NCBI GenBank assembly: GCA_037576195.1
Contig: CM075102.1
Location: forward strand, 9,796,001 to 9,860,000
Direction: 5' to 3'
Length of the DNA: 64,000 bases
Origin: Phytoseiulus persimilis
Lineage: Eukaryota > Arthropoda > Arachnida > Mesostigmata > Phytoseiidae
Positions within the stretch are counted from its first letter, which is position 1. Every line of letters begins with the position of its first letter. Positions 22,013 through 35,703 of the stretch are shown here, one piece after another. The position numbers and the translations under genes were made by a program. The notes beneath the pieces were generated by a model. It made no database searches. It saw nothing but the letters and a program-made list of their open reading frames with translations, and had not been told where the DNA came from.

Positions 22013-25000
22013 GAAATCGGATTACCTTGAAGGGTATGCCTCGTATTCAGATAGGAAGAAGTCGCAAGCCATCCTAGTTCCCGAGATGATCGCGTTCCTA
22101 TCGGGAACCTTATTGGTAGCGCTGAGAAGTTCAAGCATGCTGCCCTAAACGCCTATGCCCGCCTTTTTTATTATGATTTTGAGATGGTATCGCATATTCT
22201 GTCTCTTCAGTGCCATAGATGCCTAGCAAACGTCTCTAAGGGGACCTCTCTTTTCCCTGAAAACTGGCTTCTCCCAAGCTTCTCCAGCGCTGCGAAAAGA
22301 GGGAATGAGTTCAAATCGAGCGAGTATACCATTCAACAACAGCTTAACCACCTTGTAACAAGTTGAATCTGTTGTGGCCAGAGGGTCTTCAACATGACAG
22401 ACTGTTGCTCCTGATCACCGATGCCGCCCCCTATACGAGAAAAGCGACTGAAAGGCCCCCACTCCTGTCCCGAACATGGTGTACATATTAGTGTTCTTCG
22501 CGGAGCTCCGGTCTGTGAAGGAGTTCGGAAGCTGTTTCCAAAGTCGACTCATTCTTTGCAGATGTTGGGAAGGTTTTTGTGGAGGCTCCTCTGCGCGGCC
22601 AGAGATTCAGGGAACTGGCCTCCGAGCTTCCGCTTCCACCGCAGCCCATGATCACGCGATGGAGAGCATGGCTCCCCGCGGCATGCTAATACGCGGAGAA
22701 GTACGAAACAGTCGAATACATTCCGAAAAATTTTCGTGAAGAAGACGCAGTGTCGGTCGAAGATTCCGTGAGCGAAATATTACAACAGTGTCTATGGCGG
22801 GGTTCCATCATATTTCACTGGAACCGCTTTCGAAATCACAGCTTGTGTTCATATCAACGAATTTCGCAACGATTGGGCGATCCGGAAAAAATCAAGAAAC
22901 TTGAAGATACTGAGCAGTACTTTGAAACATGGTCAGCGGTTCTGGTTGATATCAAACAATGTGTCTACGGACAAATGGGAACCAAGCAGTTCCAATCAGA
23001 GAGAAGCTCGACAGAGTCCTACAACAAAATCCTGGAATTCGAGCTTTCAAAGGAACGTCCATCATTCTAGACAAAGTAGGAATTCTCGACTTGAGGAACC
23101 TATCCGTAGCCGACGTTCCTTCGTTCCGGTACGCTCCTCACCGGTAGGAAAACTTCTTTGACGAACGGAAATGCAAAATATCACATAATCGCCTTGCGTA
23201 TTTCGCTCGATTCTTCCGAAGATTAAAGTGAAAACTACTCGTTACCGTTCATCCAGCCTATTTTGCCTGTTTTGAGTGCCCTTTCCGTCCGTTTCCGACG
23301 CCTATTTGCCTGTCTTTTCCTGGCTTTGATAGTGCCTTAAGTTCGCAGCTGTTTCGAAGGCATCGATCAAGATCCGCTTTGAGAAGGTTTCCGCTGATTC
23401 CGGACCGGAAGTCGGAAGTTGAACTGACGAATCAGCTGAGGAAAGCTCTAGAGCACCGCCTGAAACTCAGATCGGGGAGGAGCAGTCACCTGCACCGACG
23501 ATGAATTCGCATCAAAGCTGCAACGGCAGTGATCAATCCTTCTCATCCCCGAAAGGTGGGCCGAACATCGGCCAACAGCGATTACGTTCAAGGCCTTGGG
23601 CCGGGAGATGGCACGTCAGAGCGCTGTTCACGGGATCAGATGGGGCAGCCCATAGACGATTCCAATGCGGTCGTTTTGGGCTTCTGTGGGAGCGGATATG
23701 ATGAAAACTGCGGTCACGAGTCGATCTCGAAAATGGCTCTTTTTTTTTGCATTCCGCCTCTCGTATCCCGAAGTCGCTCCTTTTCCTATCCCTTACAGCT
23801 TTGGGTCCTTCGATGGCGATAATGAATGCGCTCGCTCATTCCTCTGCCAGGGCGTCGGAGCAGTCGATATTCCTTGTCGAACTGCGGCTCGCACCTTCGC
23901 CCTCGTTGTGTGCTCCTCCATAGCTGATTTTCCGAAAGCCTGCAACAGGTGCTTTCATGCGCTCTGTGGGCTGTTACGCACTCGCTGCACGATTGTCGAG
24001 ATATGTTCCGAGAGCTGCTCGCAGTGGATTCTTTTGATCTGCCTTTCCGGTCCGTGACGACGCGGGTTCATGGACACATCGCTGCCAAAAAGGGTTTCTA
24101 CCACAGTCTAAATTTCGATGCCCGGAACGATGCTTGCGAGGATTCTACGCCCAAGAGTTCACGGTCGTAGACCGTAACGGACTCAAATCTTCTTCAGGGG
24201 AAGCTAATGACGGTGATGCTGTAGAAGATCCCCGAAACAAGTTCATAGCCTCTAATATTCTCCGCCATGGCGTCCATCCCCACATTATTATAGCCTGGAA
24301 GGATTAAACGAGAATTTTGTGAGTCCCTTCTCATTTTCAGGAGGGAAGCGTTGACTCCATACAAATCCTCATGAGCTTAGGTGAGTTTTTGGATTCGTGA
24401 GGCTTCAGAGAATCAGATCAAGTTCCCCTGATACGGTAGCAAGCAGCTCGGCTACCTGTCCAACAGGAATCGAAATTTCAGGGTGAATCTGAACTGCTGT
24501 GAGACCGCTTAGCTCCTCTCCTTTCTTGGTGGTTCTCAGGTGGGTTTGAGATCGACGACTGACTGAAGGAGGAACGATATATGGCCCGAGGATCAGTCTC
24601 CGCCGTGTTGGCCAGCTGAACCGGATGTCAGTTTCCCTGAGAACGGAACAGATATTCCGATCGGGGGTAAAGTACCAGAATGACTTCTTGAGCAACGTAA
24701 GACACGCTCATCGATGAGAATTCTTGAACCTCCACCAGTCAGCTGCAGGCTCCTTTCAGCGCCGCTCCTGCCCAAAGTATGGCTCAAAAGCCCTCTGAGA
24801 TCGTCAGTTCGACTCGTGAAAAGAAATTCTGCGTCACGTTTCACATCGTCTACCTGACTGCAGAATGGCACAGAAATCTCTGGCTGGGAATTATAATCGG
24901 CATGAAACGGTGTTCATTGTATAGGGTAGTCGAATTAGGTCGGGAACTTTTTTTCTATCCTTCTTTTGACTGTCATCCCGAGACAAGTTAACGGATTTTG

Positions 25001-26751
25001 GGAAATCTTTCTCTCAATGCAGCTCCTCTATTCGACCACAATCTGGCGCTAGCCAATCGTCTGCTTTTCAAGAAGTTAAATACTCTTCTCGGATCAAGTT
25101 TCAGGGCTTTCGCGGCACTTGTGGCGACATTCTTATGTCCGAGCTCGTTCCACGGGAGAGCGGGATGCTTGATGCGGTGGCACTTTCTGTCAGATGGGAA
25201 CCCCGATAAAGCGAGTTCAGCTGCGTCGTCCAAGGGAAATTGGCGAGCCCTGTAAATCTGATGGGGGGGGGAAGTAACGCAGTATGGGATGAAAGTTCTT
25301 GAGAGGGGAGGGAGGCAATGGTCCCATAGCCGCTCCTGGATACGCTTCGAGGTGCCAGCCATGGGTCGGTTCTATGAATGAGAATGAACTCTGATTTCGA
25401 CCGATGGTTCAGAAGTATATATCAACGGACGAAGGTCGGATCATATGACTACTTCTAGGAGCATGAGAGCCCGTCTATAGGATCTGCTATGCGGCATCAC
25501 AAACTACTCGTTCGGTGGAACAGAGTGAACTTTTGTAAAAACGACCGTAACTTTCGTCACTGTCGACGAATCTGGCCGAATTCCCGCCTGAATATTGCTC
25601 GGACCGAGGGCGAAGTCTCGACGTCGGTTCCAGAATCAGATCAGAAATGTTCCTCCAAGAGCTTGTCGAAGTTTTCCTCGATTTATTTACGAGAATAAGC
25701 CGGTTTTGGTCCCAAATCCCGAATTCCCAAGATCACGACTCAAGTACCCGGAATCCCGGCAGTTTATCTCTCTCAGATGGAGCCTTGGTGGATGTCAAGA
25801 ACTCTCTTCTGCGCGTAACGAGGAGTCTGAACGAGGACTCGGGAAGCAGAGGCGCGACCCAGTGCTCACATCAGCTATGCAGGGAGGGAGCGGCTCCCAA
25901 ACTCGGATTTTGATAATTTGAGGTCGTCTCATCCCATTGAGGGCATCGTAGGACTAGACGGGTATTTCCGTATCATGGCTTACTGAATTTCGCCATATTA
26001 CGGCATTATGGAATCACGGGAAAACATTTACGTAACGCCGTAATACGGAATTAATGTCTACGTAGTCTCGAGAATGTGCAGGGTGGCTATTTTTGACCGG
26101 GAAATTTTGAGCCCGATTTCGATTCGGCCGCGACTCAGCCATTCCTTGCATTTCAACGCAGGCCTACGTTATTTCGCGCGGAGTTCAGGAGTGTTCACGG
26201 TGCCAGTGCAGCGGAAGTCATCTCGCCCATCTAGATTCTCAGCTGTAACGCGTAGGGGTTCACCGCCTGAATCGTCGAATGACGGCTCCGACCTTGCACA
26301 ACAATTTGATCGTCGTCTCGCCACCGAGAAGGTGACTCGTTTGTCGAAGGTACGTCGAGCTTCACAGCCAGAGGAGCCGCGATGCCCCGACCTGATTCGT
26401 CTGCTTCGACTTTCCCCGGCCTCTCCGGCACTGCCTTCCGGCATGGATACCACTGACCCGCGATGCCTCAGATGTCGCCAGAGATTACACTCAATGAACG
26501 GCTTACAATGAGAGTTCTTTATGTTCGGTTCAATCACTTCGGGAAGAAAAACTGCGGTTCATGATAACTGAAGTAGCTGATGTGATTGATGCTTCCGATG
26601 CTTATTGAACGATCAGCGAAAAAGAGGTCACTACATGTGCCGTTTGAAGTAGTGGCTCCAACAGGATTGTTCCTCCAAACTCAGGCCACAAACTGTTTGC
26701 AGTCAACAGATCTGATCATCTTGGTTCGCATCCAACCCAACATCATTGTTG

Positions 26752-27153
26752 AAATCTTCACAAACGATTGTTGGAATAGAAACACCAGTATGTGGCGCAG
26801 ACTTCACAAACTCCAACTGTTTCCGTAAGGATTCCGTGATTCTCACGAGTCCTGTACCGGGGCTGATGAAGAACTTCCTGATACATCATCACATCTCCGC
26901 TCTTAGTACGTCGTTCGTTCTGAGCAAAGAGTTTCAATCCAGCTACATCGATGATAGTACCGTTCGACACCCATGTTTCAGTCAAATGTCAAATGCCACC
27001 CATTGCTCACAGTGCTCCGTGAACTTCACCAAGATCGACGAACATTTTCATAGGCTGACTCAAGGAACGGAAGCTCGTGCACAATTACGGAACAGACTAG
27101 GAGCTAAGGAATCAATTCATATTTCTCGGCCAACGTATAGTTCAATCCGCTAA
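26752..27153 (+). CDS. Unassigned open frame, possible exon of an extracellular protein
   Basis: The frame has no ATG near its left end, so if real it is an internal or terminal exon, perhaps entering after the TAG near 26780. It encodes about 120 residues with seven cysteines, including a CSQCS cluster, and possible N-glycosylation sites NAT and NFT, ending in TAA. Nothing in it identifies a family, and the opposite strand is partly open too. I list it only because cysteine spacing and composition look less random than neighbours. Confidence 0.2.
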   Translation, partial: KSSQTIVGIETPVCGADFTNSNCFRKDSVILTSPVPGLMKNFLIHHHISALSTSFVLSKEFQSSYIDDSTVRHPCFSQMSNATHCSQCSVNFTKIDEHFHRLTQGTEARAQLRNRLGAKESIHISRPTYSSIR

Positions 27154-29104
27154 GATTTGACGTTTTCCCGATCACTCCTGAGAAGGCCTTTGAGAATAAA
27201 AATGGCTCTCACTCGAAACTACTCCTGCCGGAATTTCAAACATATCCACTTCGAGAAAATATCGAAACTATTGCCTCGAGTCGTCTATCGACGAGTGTTT
27301 GATCCTTGAAAGGAAGTCAAGAAATTACAAGGTTATGGTCAAAGGGAAATCAGGCTTGAAGATTCCCAGCCCAGAAAAGTGACCCTGTAAGGCCCCCGAG
27401 CATACTCAAAAAGTTTTACGAGCTGTTCCGTGGGTCGGCTACACACGAGTATATAACGCCCTCTAGTAGTCCATATATAGTACCCTCCATGGGGTCCACA
27501 GCAAACCATTCTCGACGCGTCGCCTTCGGCTACAACAATATCATCACTCAATTCGCCTCGACACTCACTCACGGCAGGAACAAGGAACCTGGACAAAAAT
27601 TTCCACATTGCCATTGCGAAGTCGTGAGATTCCGCGGAGAGTTGCTGCATCGATTGCAGGGAAGAAAAGGAGAACCATGTCTCGAGATAGTTTGGAATGA
27701 CTGGTTGTCCCGTGATTCACAAAATGACATCAGAGCAAGTCTTCGAGTTCCAGCTCGCTTGGTTAGCCTTTAGAGCTTCATTCTACGAACATTGTTCTTC
27801 GCTTTGCTGACTCCAATGACGTGTTTCAAGTGGAAATGCGACGTGGCAAGCTTTGTTCCGTGAATGGCGCTTTTCAGGTATCATGAGGGTCGCCGGCGCT
27901 CCCCCGATCCTACACTTCAGTGGCATACGCTCCTCTTTTCCACATAGGAGGCACTGAAACCGTTACCAATCCTCCAAAGGGTCTGTTTTGCTTATTAAAA
28001 CTTTTTGTGGGAGTTCGTATTCATTGTTAAGTCCAGGCTGGAACAATCATGTCCTAGCCGGTTTTCTCCGGAAGAGTTCAAGTATCAGAACTTAGCGTCA
28101 CTGTGGCGTCAATGGCTCCCGATACAGCGAGTTTTTGTATTTCCGCTGTTGAAACCAGCGAGACGATGAACATTCAGGGAATTTTAGGGAGAGAGTTCTC
28201 TCGCGGCGCAAATAACGGCCAGGGTAGTTTCGGCCGAATCCGCTCAGAAGAGCCGTTGAGCAATGCTTATCCAGCGCCATGGGCAGACCTTTCGGACGCG
28301 TAATGTTCCTCGTTGAATCACTTCATCGGTGATTCAAGGGAGGTGTCACCGTTTTCCCAGCTTATTCCCATCAATGAATGAACCATAGTATTGCTGCTTA
28401 TGGCCTACTATGATTCCAATTCCAGTTTTAATGACGGTCATCAGTTATCACCCCGATGAGAGCATTTTCAGATCCAATCTCGCATTTGTGTTTCCACGAC
28501 TCATATGCCTTGTATCGGGGGCTAGCGCACGCATGTTTGCCGATACCCCTTGCGTCGCGTCGAGCTCCACGGTGAAGCTTTCCCTCAGCGTCAGTCTTGG
28601 TATTGGACTGTTCTGAAAGTAGATCATTGTGGCATGCATCATGTCGGGAAAGTGGTCAGAACGACGCATTAACCCGAGAACCGGCTGTAAGAGAAGTCGG
28701 GGACCGTGTGGGCAACCGGGGCCTCCTCACCTGCCTCTAGGTCTGGGAATGCCTATTGGGTGGCTACGGGGGCTTCGCAAAATATCCCAAGGGCCGAGAG
28801 TCTCTCATAAAATGAAGATTCGATGGATCAAAATAACGAGGGAGTTTTCATCCGGAGGTGACCGAACAGTCGAGCACTGGAGAGTGCTCGACTTCGCGAT
28901 CGAGAGCTGAGCTGGAATCCGATCTCGTCATCGTGTCGCTCGGCAAAGTTCCTCTAGGTGAGTCTGCAAGCCCGGAAGTCGCCCCAGCTCCGCTGTAGAG
29001 GGTGAGCCGGGCCGTGGGCTGCAGCGAACACATTGGGGCAATGGTTGTAACCCGACACCATGTCCTGTGACGATCCAACAAGTTGTTTCGGTACGCGTTT
29101 CTTG

Positions 29105-29320
29105 ACACGTCACATGATAGCCCTGGGGTGGGGGATACTCATATTGAGCCAATCTGCTGCGCATGCACCGGCTCATGGTCAGTACAATCACCAAGAGATC
29201 ACCGCTAAGCTTCGGACAGAGCGGAAGGCCTGGAGGAATCCTTTCAAGAAACTCCCGGCTGGACCCAAGGCAGAAGCTTCGATGGATTCGAACTTCACAA
29301 ACGATTTCTTCAGCGGATAA
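29105..29320 (+). CDS. Possible short secreted peptide, unassigned
   Basis: An ATG at about 29117 begins a frame with a hydrophobic stretch of about 15 residues ending in AAHAPAHG, which reads like a signal peptide. The remainder is basic and hydrophilic up to the TAA. A following open stretch at 29481-29695 behind a CAG acceptor contains two RRK dibasic sites and could be a further exon, but the phases I tried did not join cleanly. It might be a peptide precursor or chance. Confidence 0.2.
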   Translation, partial: TRHMIALGWGILILSQSAAHAPAHGQYNHQEITAKLRTERKAWRNPFKKLPAGPKAEASMDSNFTNDFFSG

Positions 29321-32300
29321 TGAATCTGAGTTTGGCCTGTTCAGAGCGATGTCGCGCCGGAATCATGGTGCTGAATCGCCAGATCTATGGCTCGCGATCA
29401 GCGATGCTGTAACCACGGGCCACGATTCGATGCTATGAGTAATTACCAAATTCCTTTCTCAATGTCTCCGATAATTCAGGGTATCAGATTCATCCGGACC
29501 GAAATGTTCCACGGTGAAGGTCAAGTTGATGACGCCGACGCGGAACGAGTCGGAAGGCTCAGGCGAAAATCTTCACCCTTGCGGCGAAAGCCCTTCGCTT
29601 CAACCGTTATGAAACTCGCACACGGAAACCCACTGAATCCAGCGGATATGCAGACAGCGTTTCCGGCACTTCGGTTCTTGGTCAATAACCTGTGATGGAA
29701 ACAGTGCAGCGGGGAAGAACATCGCGTTTCGTCTTCGCGTCTTCGTGAAAGACCGAAAACATTGACTCACTCCTGGACGATAAGATATTTTCGAAGACCG
29801 ATTCTTTCGACAGGGACCAGCGGGAGCCGCCTCATTCGGAATGAGGTTACACTACCCGCTGGAGCAAGGTCGGGTTACGTGATTTCATTGATCTTCAGAA
29901 CGGAAGAGACAAGGGAATCATCAGCCGACGTCTTACGCTCCACTCTTTCCAAAACTGTTCTTCAGCTGATGACGCTGTCGAAAGCGAAAGTGAAACGGTT
30001 TTACCTTCCCCCGAGCCCAGACCTACGTTATCGAAGCATATTGCGAGTTCTTAGATTGTTGTTGTCATCCCCTGCAGTGCCCCAGTTTTTCGAGATGGAA
30101 GTGATGGCAGAGTTTGAGGTAGGAGTGCTCGCTTGGAGATGAATACACAGTGCTCCGAGTTCGACGGAATGGTTTGTGTCTGTCGTCTTTTCCCATCCGG
30201 TGGTTTCACTGGCCTCGTATCCGTTCCATCCTGTAGCTCTCTTCTTCGCTTCGATTTTGTGACGGTATTTCGAAACAATCCGCCATCTGTAGTGAGAATC
30301 CTGACTGATTCATTGAGAGGTAGGGAGGCGTCCATGAAGTACAACACGGGGTGAACTCATTCATTTGCGTGCGGCTGGAGCATACAGCTCACTGCTCGGA
30401 CCAAGTCGGCTCTCTGATTCTGAGTCTGGAGACTTGGGCGTCCAAAGTGCCACATAGCTCAGCTTATTGCCCTTCCGATCGTTCATCGATTGAGTCGTGC
30501 TCCGCTGACGGATTAAACGGTCTTTGTCGTCTCGAACCATCTGCTGCAAGTGGGTTGGAACAGCACCGACGGGCTCATTGAAGAACGAACTCCCCGGAAC
30601 TCGACTCGGATGGCCTGGAGCGCATTCGGCACATTGGGTACTTGCTGACTCAGTTGACCATTGTGGCCGACCTGCTTGAGCTCGGGACGCTTTCGATCCG
30701 ATTGCCAAATCCAAGTTACTCCTTTCCCTCGACGAGTTGCCAAAAATTATTTACAACGGCTCTCTTTCCGTACTCTGAGGATGAGAGCTCGGTTAGATTT
30801 GATGTTCTTGAATTTCCGAGTGGGAGGGAGAAGGGAGAGGACCTGGCGGAAATGTGGTCGAGGTTCCGAGAATAGGATGAGTATCCGCCTCGAACTTCAC
30901 CAAGATGTATCTCGGACGCATCACTCTCCTAATCGCAGCCGCCTCTGTTCTGGGGACTGGGTAGAAATACACGAACTCGGAGACCTGAAATCGAAAAATG
31001 GCATCCCGGGACACGTGGTACAGCTGTCTTGAATCTACTTTCGTCGGGGAGCCGAATGAAGTCCGAGGGTGAGCAGAGGGTTCTCGCAGCAAACCAAGAC
31101 TCACGCTCTCAGTTCGAGAACGTTCTCCTGTAAGGAAGGATACACCAGGCGACTTCTAGTACCTTTTGATCGAAATTCAGCTGTTGCCCCCCCTGGTTGA
31201 GTGATTCCTTTGACTGATGGAGGACCGACTTGCATTCATTACGATTCAGAGCCAGCGAAGCTCATGATATGGCGACGTTTTGACATATCCGGGGATCACA
31301 CGCATCTTGACGGCATGATGGAGCCCAAGTTGGGATCATCAGATAACATCAGTGCATTGTGAAATGGCAGAGAGGACTTCTGCTCCCCGGACCGAATTTC
31401 TCGCAGTTTTGGGAATAATGAAAGTTTTTCATCGGAACAATTCGGCTCCTCCCAACGTCGTCGGAAGCTCGAGATTGATGTCTAAAATGACAATCCATCA
31501 GGGCTACAACCAAGACCGATCCGAGTCCAGGATGGGGATACACCCGCGGGGAGTCTGTCCAGACAGGAATCGGGCCAAAGAGGAATCGTCGCACCGTTGC
31601 CCCCGGAGAGCTCGGAAGCCAACGTTCGCATGAAACCCTGGACTGCAACGGAGTTCCGACACACGCAATTTAGAGTTATGATTCCGACAACCAGTGAACC
31701 CCATAGATCATACCGGGGTCCCAGCGAACGTCTCCGGCCTTTGAAACCTCGGGACAGCCTTCGAGTTGAGATATCCGTCCTTAAGAGCCGGAATCATCGA
31801 GTCGTTGATCAATTCCTCATTGGATGAGCTGAAAGAATGGAATAGAGCAGCTGCGCGTCCATCTCTTCTCAGTTTCAGATGACATCTCAGAAACTTTCAT
31901 CGAGCATTCCGATTCGAGCGTTCCTCGATTCAACAGAGCATCCAGGAAAAGTCGTCGCAAGCGACCTCTCCTGGAACGGCAGCGCAAAGGAATGGGGTGG
32001 AATGAGGAAACGTCCACACACCATCGTATCCACTCGTTCTCGAACCCATGTGCTTTTCGAATTTCCCGTCCCAATGGGCATTTCAGGCATTTCGCCATGA
32101 ATGCCGATGGCTCCTTTTTCGGAGGAATATCAGTAATCCAACCATTTTAGGCTTTCCGATAGGATGGAAGCTTCTCAGTTGCGATTTCGGTGCATAATTC
32201 CGAGGATATAGCTCTCGAGATGGCACAACCATCCCAGTGGACATGTATACATTGGACAACACGACTCGAAGTTCTGGAACTGTGAGAATGTCGACAAAAT

Positions 32301-33562
32301 ACTACGAACCTTTGAGCCAGGGAGCCCTCGATAGCTGAGCTCTGAACAGGCTGAGCATGCTTCAGCGCCTCCGAACCTCTTCACACAGGGATTTTTTCAG
32401 TTCATACAGTCTAAGTCGAGCTTTCGAGATATGATGAAATATGGTAGAGGCGATCAGTGGAGATCATAGATCCCGAATCACATGAGGAGCCTCGAAGCCT
32501 CGCTTCTCAGCTCTTAACTCGAGTGTGAGCTCTCTCGTTGTTGTTGACAGACGATCATTGGACTCCATGGATTGATAGATTGCATGATGTTGTAGTGTTG
32601 CAGAATGTGTAGAAGGTAGGGGTACAGATTAGTCCGCCACGGGCATCAGATCGCTAGGGGCATCCGAGTTAGGAAACATTAACTCTTCCTGGAAGATTCT
32701 TTTCTCTGAAATCCTCAGAGCAGGGGCAGAGCCCGATCATTGCATCTAATTTTTCAGCCTCTTGAGGAACCATCATCTGTTTCTCGCTCTTCTTCCCGAT
32801 CGAGGGGCAACGTTCAGCTCATTTTGTCTCTGCCTCGGATCAGGGAACGAGCTGTATGAGGAGTGACTTCTGAGAGCTGCTCGAGTTCATCTATCGATTC
32901 GGCTTCAATACCTCTGCTCCAAATATTGTGAGGAAGCCCTGGTGCTCTCGGATTCGCGGTACGAGTTTTGCCGCTTGCGAAAAAAGGCTCTTTGAAATCG
33001 AAACTCATCACGAATCATCTACGAGCCTCCATATCACCGACGAAGTAAACTAACCTCGCTGTCCTATCTATCGAGATGTCTATCACGGACGAGGTCAACT
33101 TCGAGGAGTCCATAGAAGAGTTCGCAGCTTCTGGAGCGAGAGAAATTACCCTTGAAGAAAAGGCAATCCAGTTGCTCGTATAATGATCTAGTTGATCACT
33201 GAAAGTCAACTGCTCGAGGTTGTGACCACCGCAGCGTGGATCGACCAGAACAAAGGTCGTCAAACTCTTCCGACAGAGGTCCCCCAGGTTGCCGCAGCCG
33301 AAGGCCGCCAGGGGAGTACCGCGCGATGTCTATGTAGAGCTGCCGAAGGGGACCATAGGATGCCTTTTCACTGTGTTCCCAGTCACACCAACAATCTTCG
33401 AAGAGAATTCCGCCGGAGAGCTCAGAGTTCTGGAGTCCATGCAGCCTTAAACAGGAGGATAGATGATTCCGGTGGATTCAGCGGCTCGAGTTTCCTGAGA
33501 ACTTTAGGCGAACGTCTTGTACACTGATACGACAACAATTGATTCAGCCTTGTAAATTACAG

Positions 33563-35365
33563 GAACTTAGTTGGCCATGGACAGTCTTTCCTACCCTGGA
33601 CCCACGACTCAGAGGATATCCCTTCGTGGGGAATTTTTGGTTCATGACGGGGTTGGTCATGGCCTACTTGTACTTTGTCAAGGTAGAAACGATCCTCATG
33701 AATATCGACGGGAACAGTTCCCCTTCAGAGTATCGACCGGGATATGAGACCGCTACAATGAGACACTCCCGGCACTGCAATTGACTGCATGTCTCGAATT
33801 TCTGATCGTTGACTGCTATTCCAGATTCTTGGCCCCAAGTGGATGTCGAATAGACCAGCTTTCGAAATCACACCGATAATCAAGGCTTATAACTTTGCGA
33901 ACATTTTCATCAACTTATTCTTCACCATTCAATTCTCTCGGTAAGGCAGCGCTGCAGACGAAGATACGGCGGCTGCATCAGGTTTTTCTCACATCCACTA
34001 TTTCTTACTCCAGATATAGTTACTTCGGGGGCGGGTATTCTTGGTTCTGTCAAAAAATGGACCACTCTCGAGATGAAAATTCAATAATGCTCGTGAACCT
34101 CGGTTACTTCTATTGCATCATCCGAGTACTTGATCTTCTGGACACTATTTTCTTCGTTCTCCGGAAAAAATTCAATCAGGTAAAGTACATCTCCAGTGAA
34201 AATGCGGCTCAGGATCGAGCGCTTTTGGCTTTTCCTGAGCTCTGAAATTCCTTCCGAAAAGGTACCGATAGGCTCGACCTCAGTTTCGATACGCTCACAG
34301 CCCGACAGCTAGTCCTAGTTTTGCTCACTTCGATGATCTTCTCGCTCTCATATCCGCATCCTCTGTCGACTGGAGAATATGAGCAGTGCTGTCTATTTAG
34401 ATTTGGTGTCGATAACAAGCTCAAATCTACGCTTGTGTTCGATGTCTCACCAATATATAGAGAGTCTCGTTGCATCACTGACCAGGACACCGATCCCAGT
34501 GACTTTTGTAAATTTATTCATGCACTTCACTCGCTCCAAGATAACTGCGCTCCACTGCTCGCACCACGCACTGGTCGCTTGGTCAGGTTGGCTGTTCGTT
34601 TCCGTTGGATGTGATGGCCAGGTATGTTTTCGCCTTCAGAAAACCAAGCTCGCAACAAAATGACCCTGAAGGACTTCCCTGGTTTGATCGGGGAGACAAG
34701 GAATGACGATTTGAATTCCTAGGTTGTTCTCGGAATAATTGTGAATTCAGCCGTCCACGTCCTCATGTATACGTACTACTTCCTCGCCGCTTGCGGGCCC
34801 TCGGTAAAGCCTTATTTGTGGTGGAAACGGTATATCACGAGGATCCAGATCGGTCAGTTCGTCGGCCTACTTTTCCATATCATGATTCCCATCTTCTACG
34901 ACTGCGGGTACCCCAAGGGTGAGTGGGGTTCTCCTCCTTTCGAAGTAATTCGAGGGAGAACCATGAAAGGAACGTCTGTATCAAAGTCTTCGAAAACCGG
35001 AGGTATTTCAAGCGCTTGGCGGTGCCCTCAGTGTCTCCAGGAATTGAAGCTGCTGTTGCTTGCAGGATTGCTTGTCTGGGCCTTCGCACAAGGAACTCTT
35101 GGACTGGTTCTGTTTATCAACTTCTACATGAAGTCCTACATTGTTAAGCATGTAAGCAGGGTCACTCAACTAACACACACGGGGGAATCTTGCTGGAGTT
35201 GATAACTATCATGGGAACAATCGTAACGGAGGATGGCTCAACGGTTGCTGTGTTAAACAGCCGATCAGAGTCCTCGTCTCACTTGAACGAGGACGATGGT
35301 TCTTCAGGGAGTTACATACGCTCTTTCATCAGGATTTCCCTCGGGAGAAAGTTTCCGTCCAATAA
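33563..35365 (+). CDS. ELOVL-type very long chain fatty acid elongase
   Basis: Exons 33563-33682, 33825-33940, 34014-34179, 34541-34621, 34723-34918 and 35066-35151 join in frame through GT-AG introns. They encode the ELO domain in order: DPRLRGYP N-terminus and first membrane helix, LDLLDTIFFVLRKK, the histidine box LHCSHH (HxxHH, the condensing active site), NSAVHVLMYTYYFLA, LWWKRYITRIQIGQF and a last helix. The enzyme makes 3-ketoacyl-CoA from acyl-CoA and malonyl-CoA in the ER. About 255 residues are covered against a usual 270-320. The first coding exon is missing: the frame opens after an acceptor with no ATG. The last exon is uncertain: 35333-35365 is one phase-compatible choice, and reading through the last donor would stop at 35202. 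Confidence 0.9.
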
Positions 35366-35463
35366 GGCCGTGTTTTCGATTCCACAGAATTCCGCACCAG
35401 CAGGGAAAGAGCCAATCAAATCATCGTTGGAGCGCTCTGAAGAAGCTAAGAGAGCCTAAAACT

Positions 35464-35703
35464 ATGCATGATTTTTCGGGATTCATCCGGAGGCCCGAGA
35501 CCCCTCCTCAAATCATCACCATCAGAGCTAGGATACTTCCTTCCAATATTCCTGCTAATATTGAGCAAGCTGAAGTCAGTCATCAAGTAGACGTGACTCA
35601 TTTCGAGCTGACGGATGCGCTAAGCGTTCTCCGATCCCGCGATTTTAATAAAGACGGAATGTTCCGCGTGAACGACATTCGAACACATTGTTGCTCGATT
35701 TAA
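35464..35703 (+). CDS. Small open frame with an EF-hand-like loop
   Basis: An ATG at 35464 opens 79 codons ending at a TAA. Near the C-terminus is DFNKDGMFRVND, which fits the calcium-binding EF-hand loop (Asp1, Asn3, Asp5, Gly6, hydrophobic 8, Asp12), preceded by a helix-like segment. Only one hand is seen. The frame continues open upstream to 35296, so it could be an exon of a larger gene or a chance frame in the 3' region of the elongase. AATAAA at 35647-35652 lies inside it and may be the elongase poly(A) signal, which would argue against coding. Confidence 0.25.
   Translation: MHDFSGFIRRPETPPQIITIRARILPSNIPANIEQAEVSHQVDVTHFELTDALSVLRSRDFNKDGMFRVNDIRTHCCSI

Larger units (their letters stand above)
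22013..33562. other. Long region without an assignable gene
   Basis: Frames of 60-145 codons occur on both strands, as expected at this GC content, and none shows a family I recognise. Those that look least random are 26752-27153 (plus; cysteines and NAT/NFT sites), 29105-29320 (plus; ATG followed by a signal-peptide-like segment) and 31035-30830 (minus; no start seen). A first coding exon for the elongase at 33563 should lie somewhere upstream, but I cannot fix it. An ATG frame of 35 codons at 33076-33183 is one weak candidate. Confidence 0.4.

Noticed and set aside
33539-33562. Elongase start at 33539
   Set aside because: The codon there is TTG, and a CAG acceptor at 33560-33562 fits better, so the true start must be upstream.
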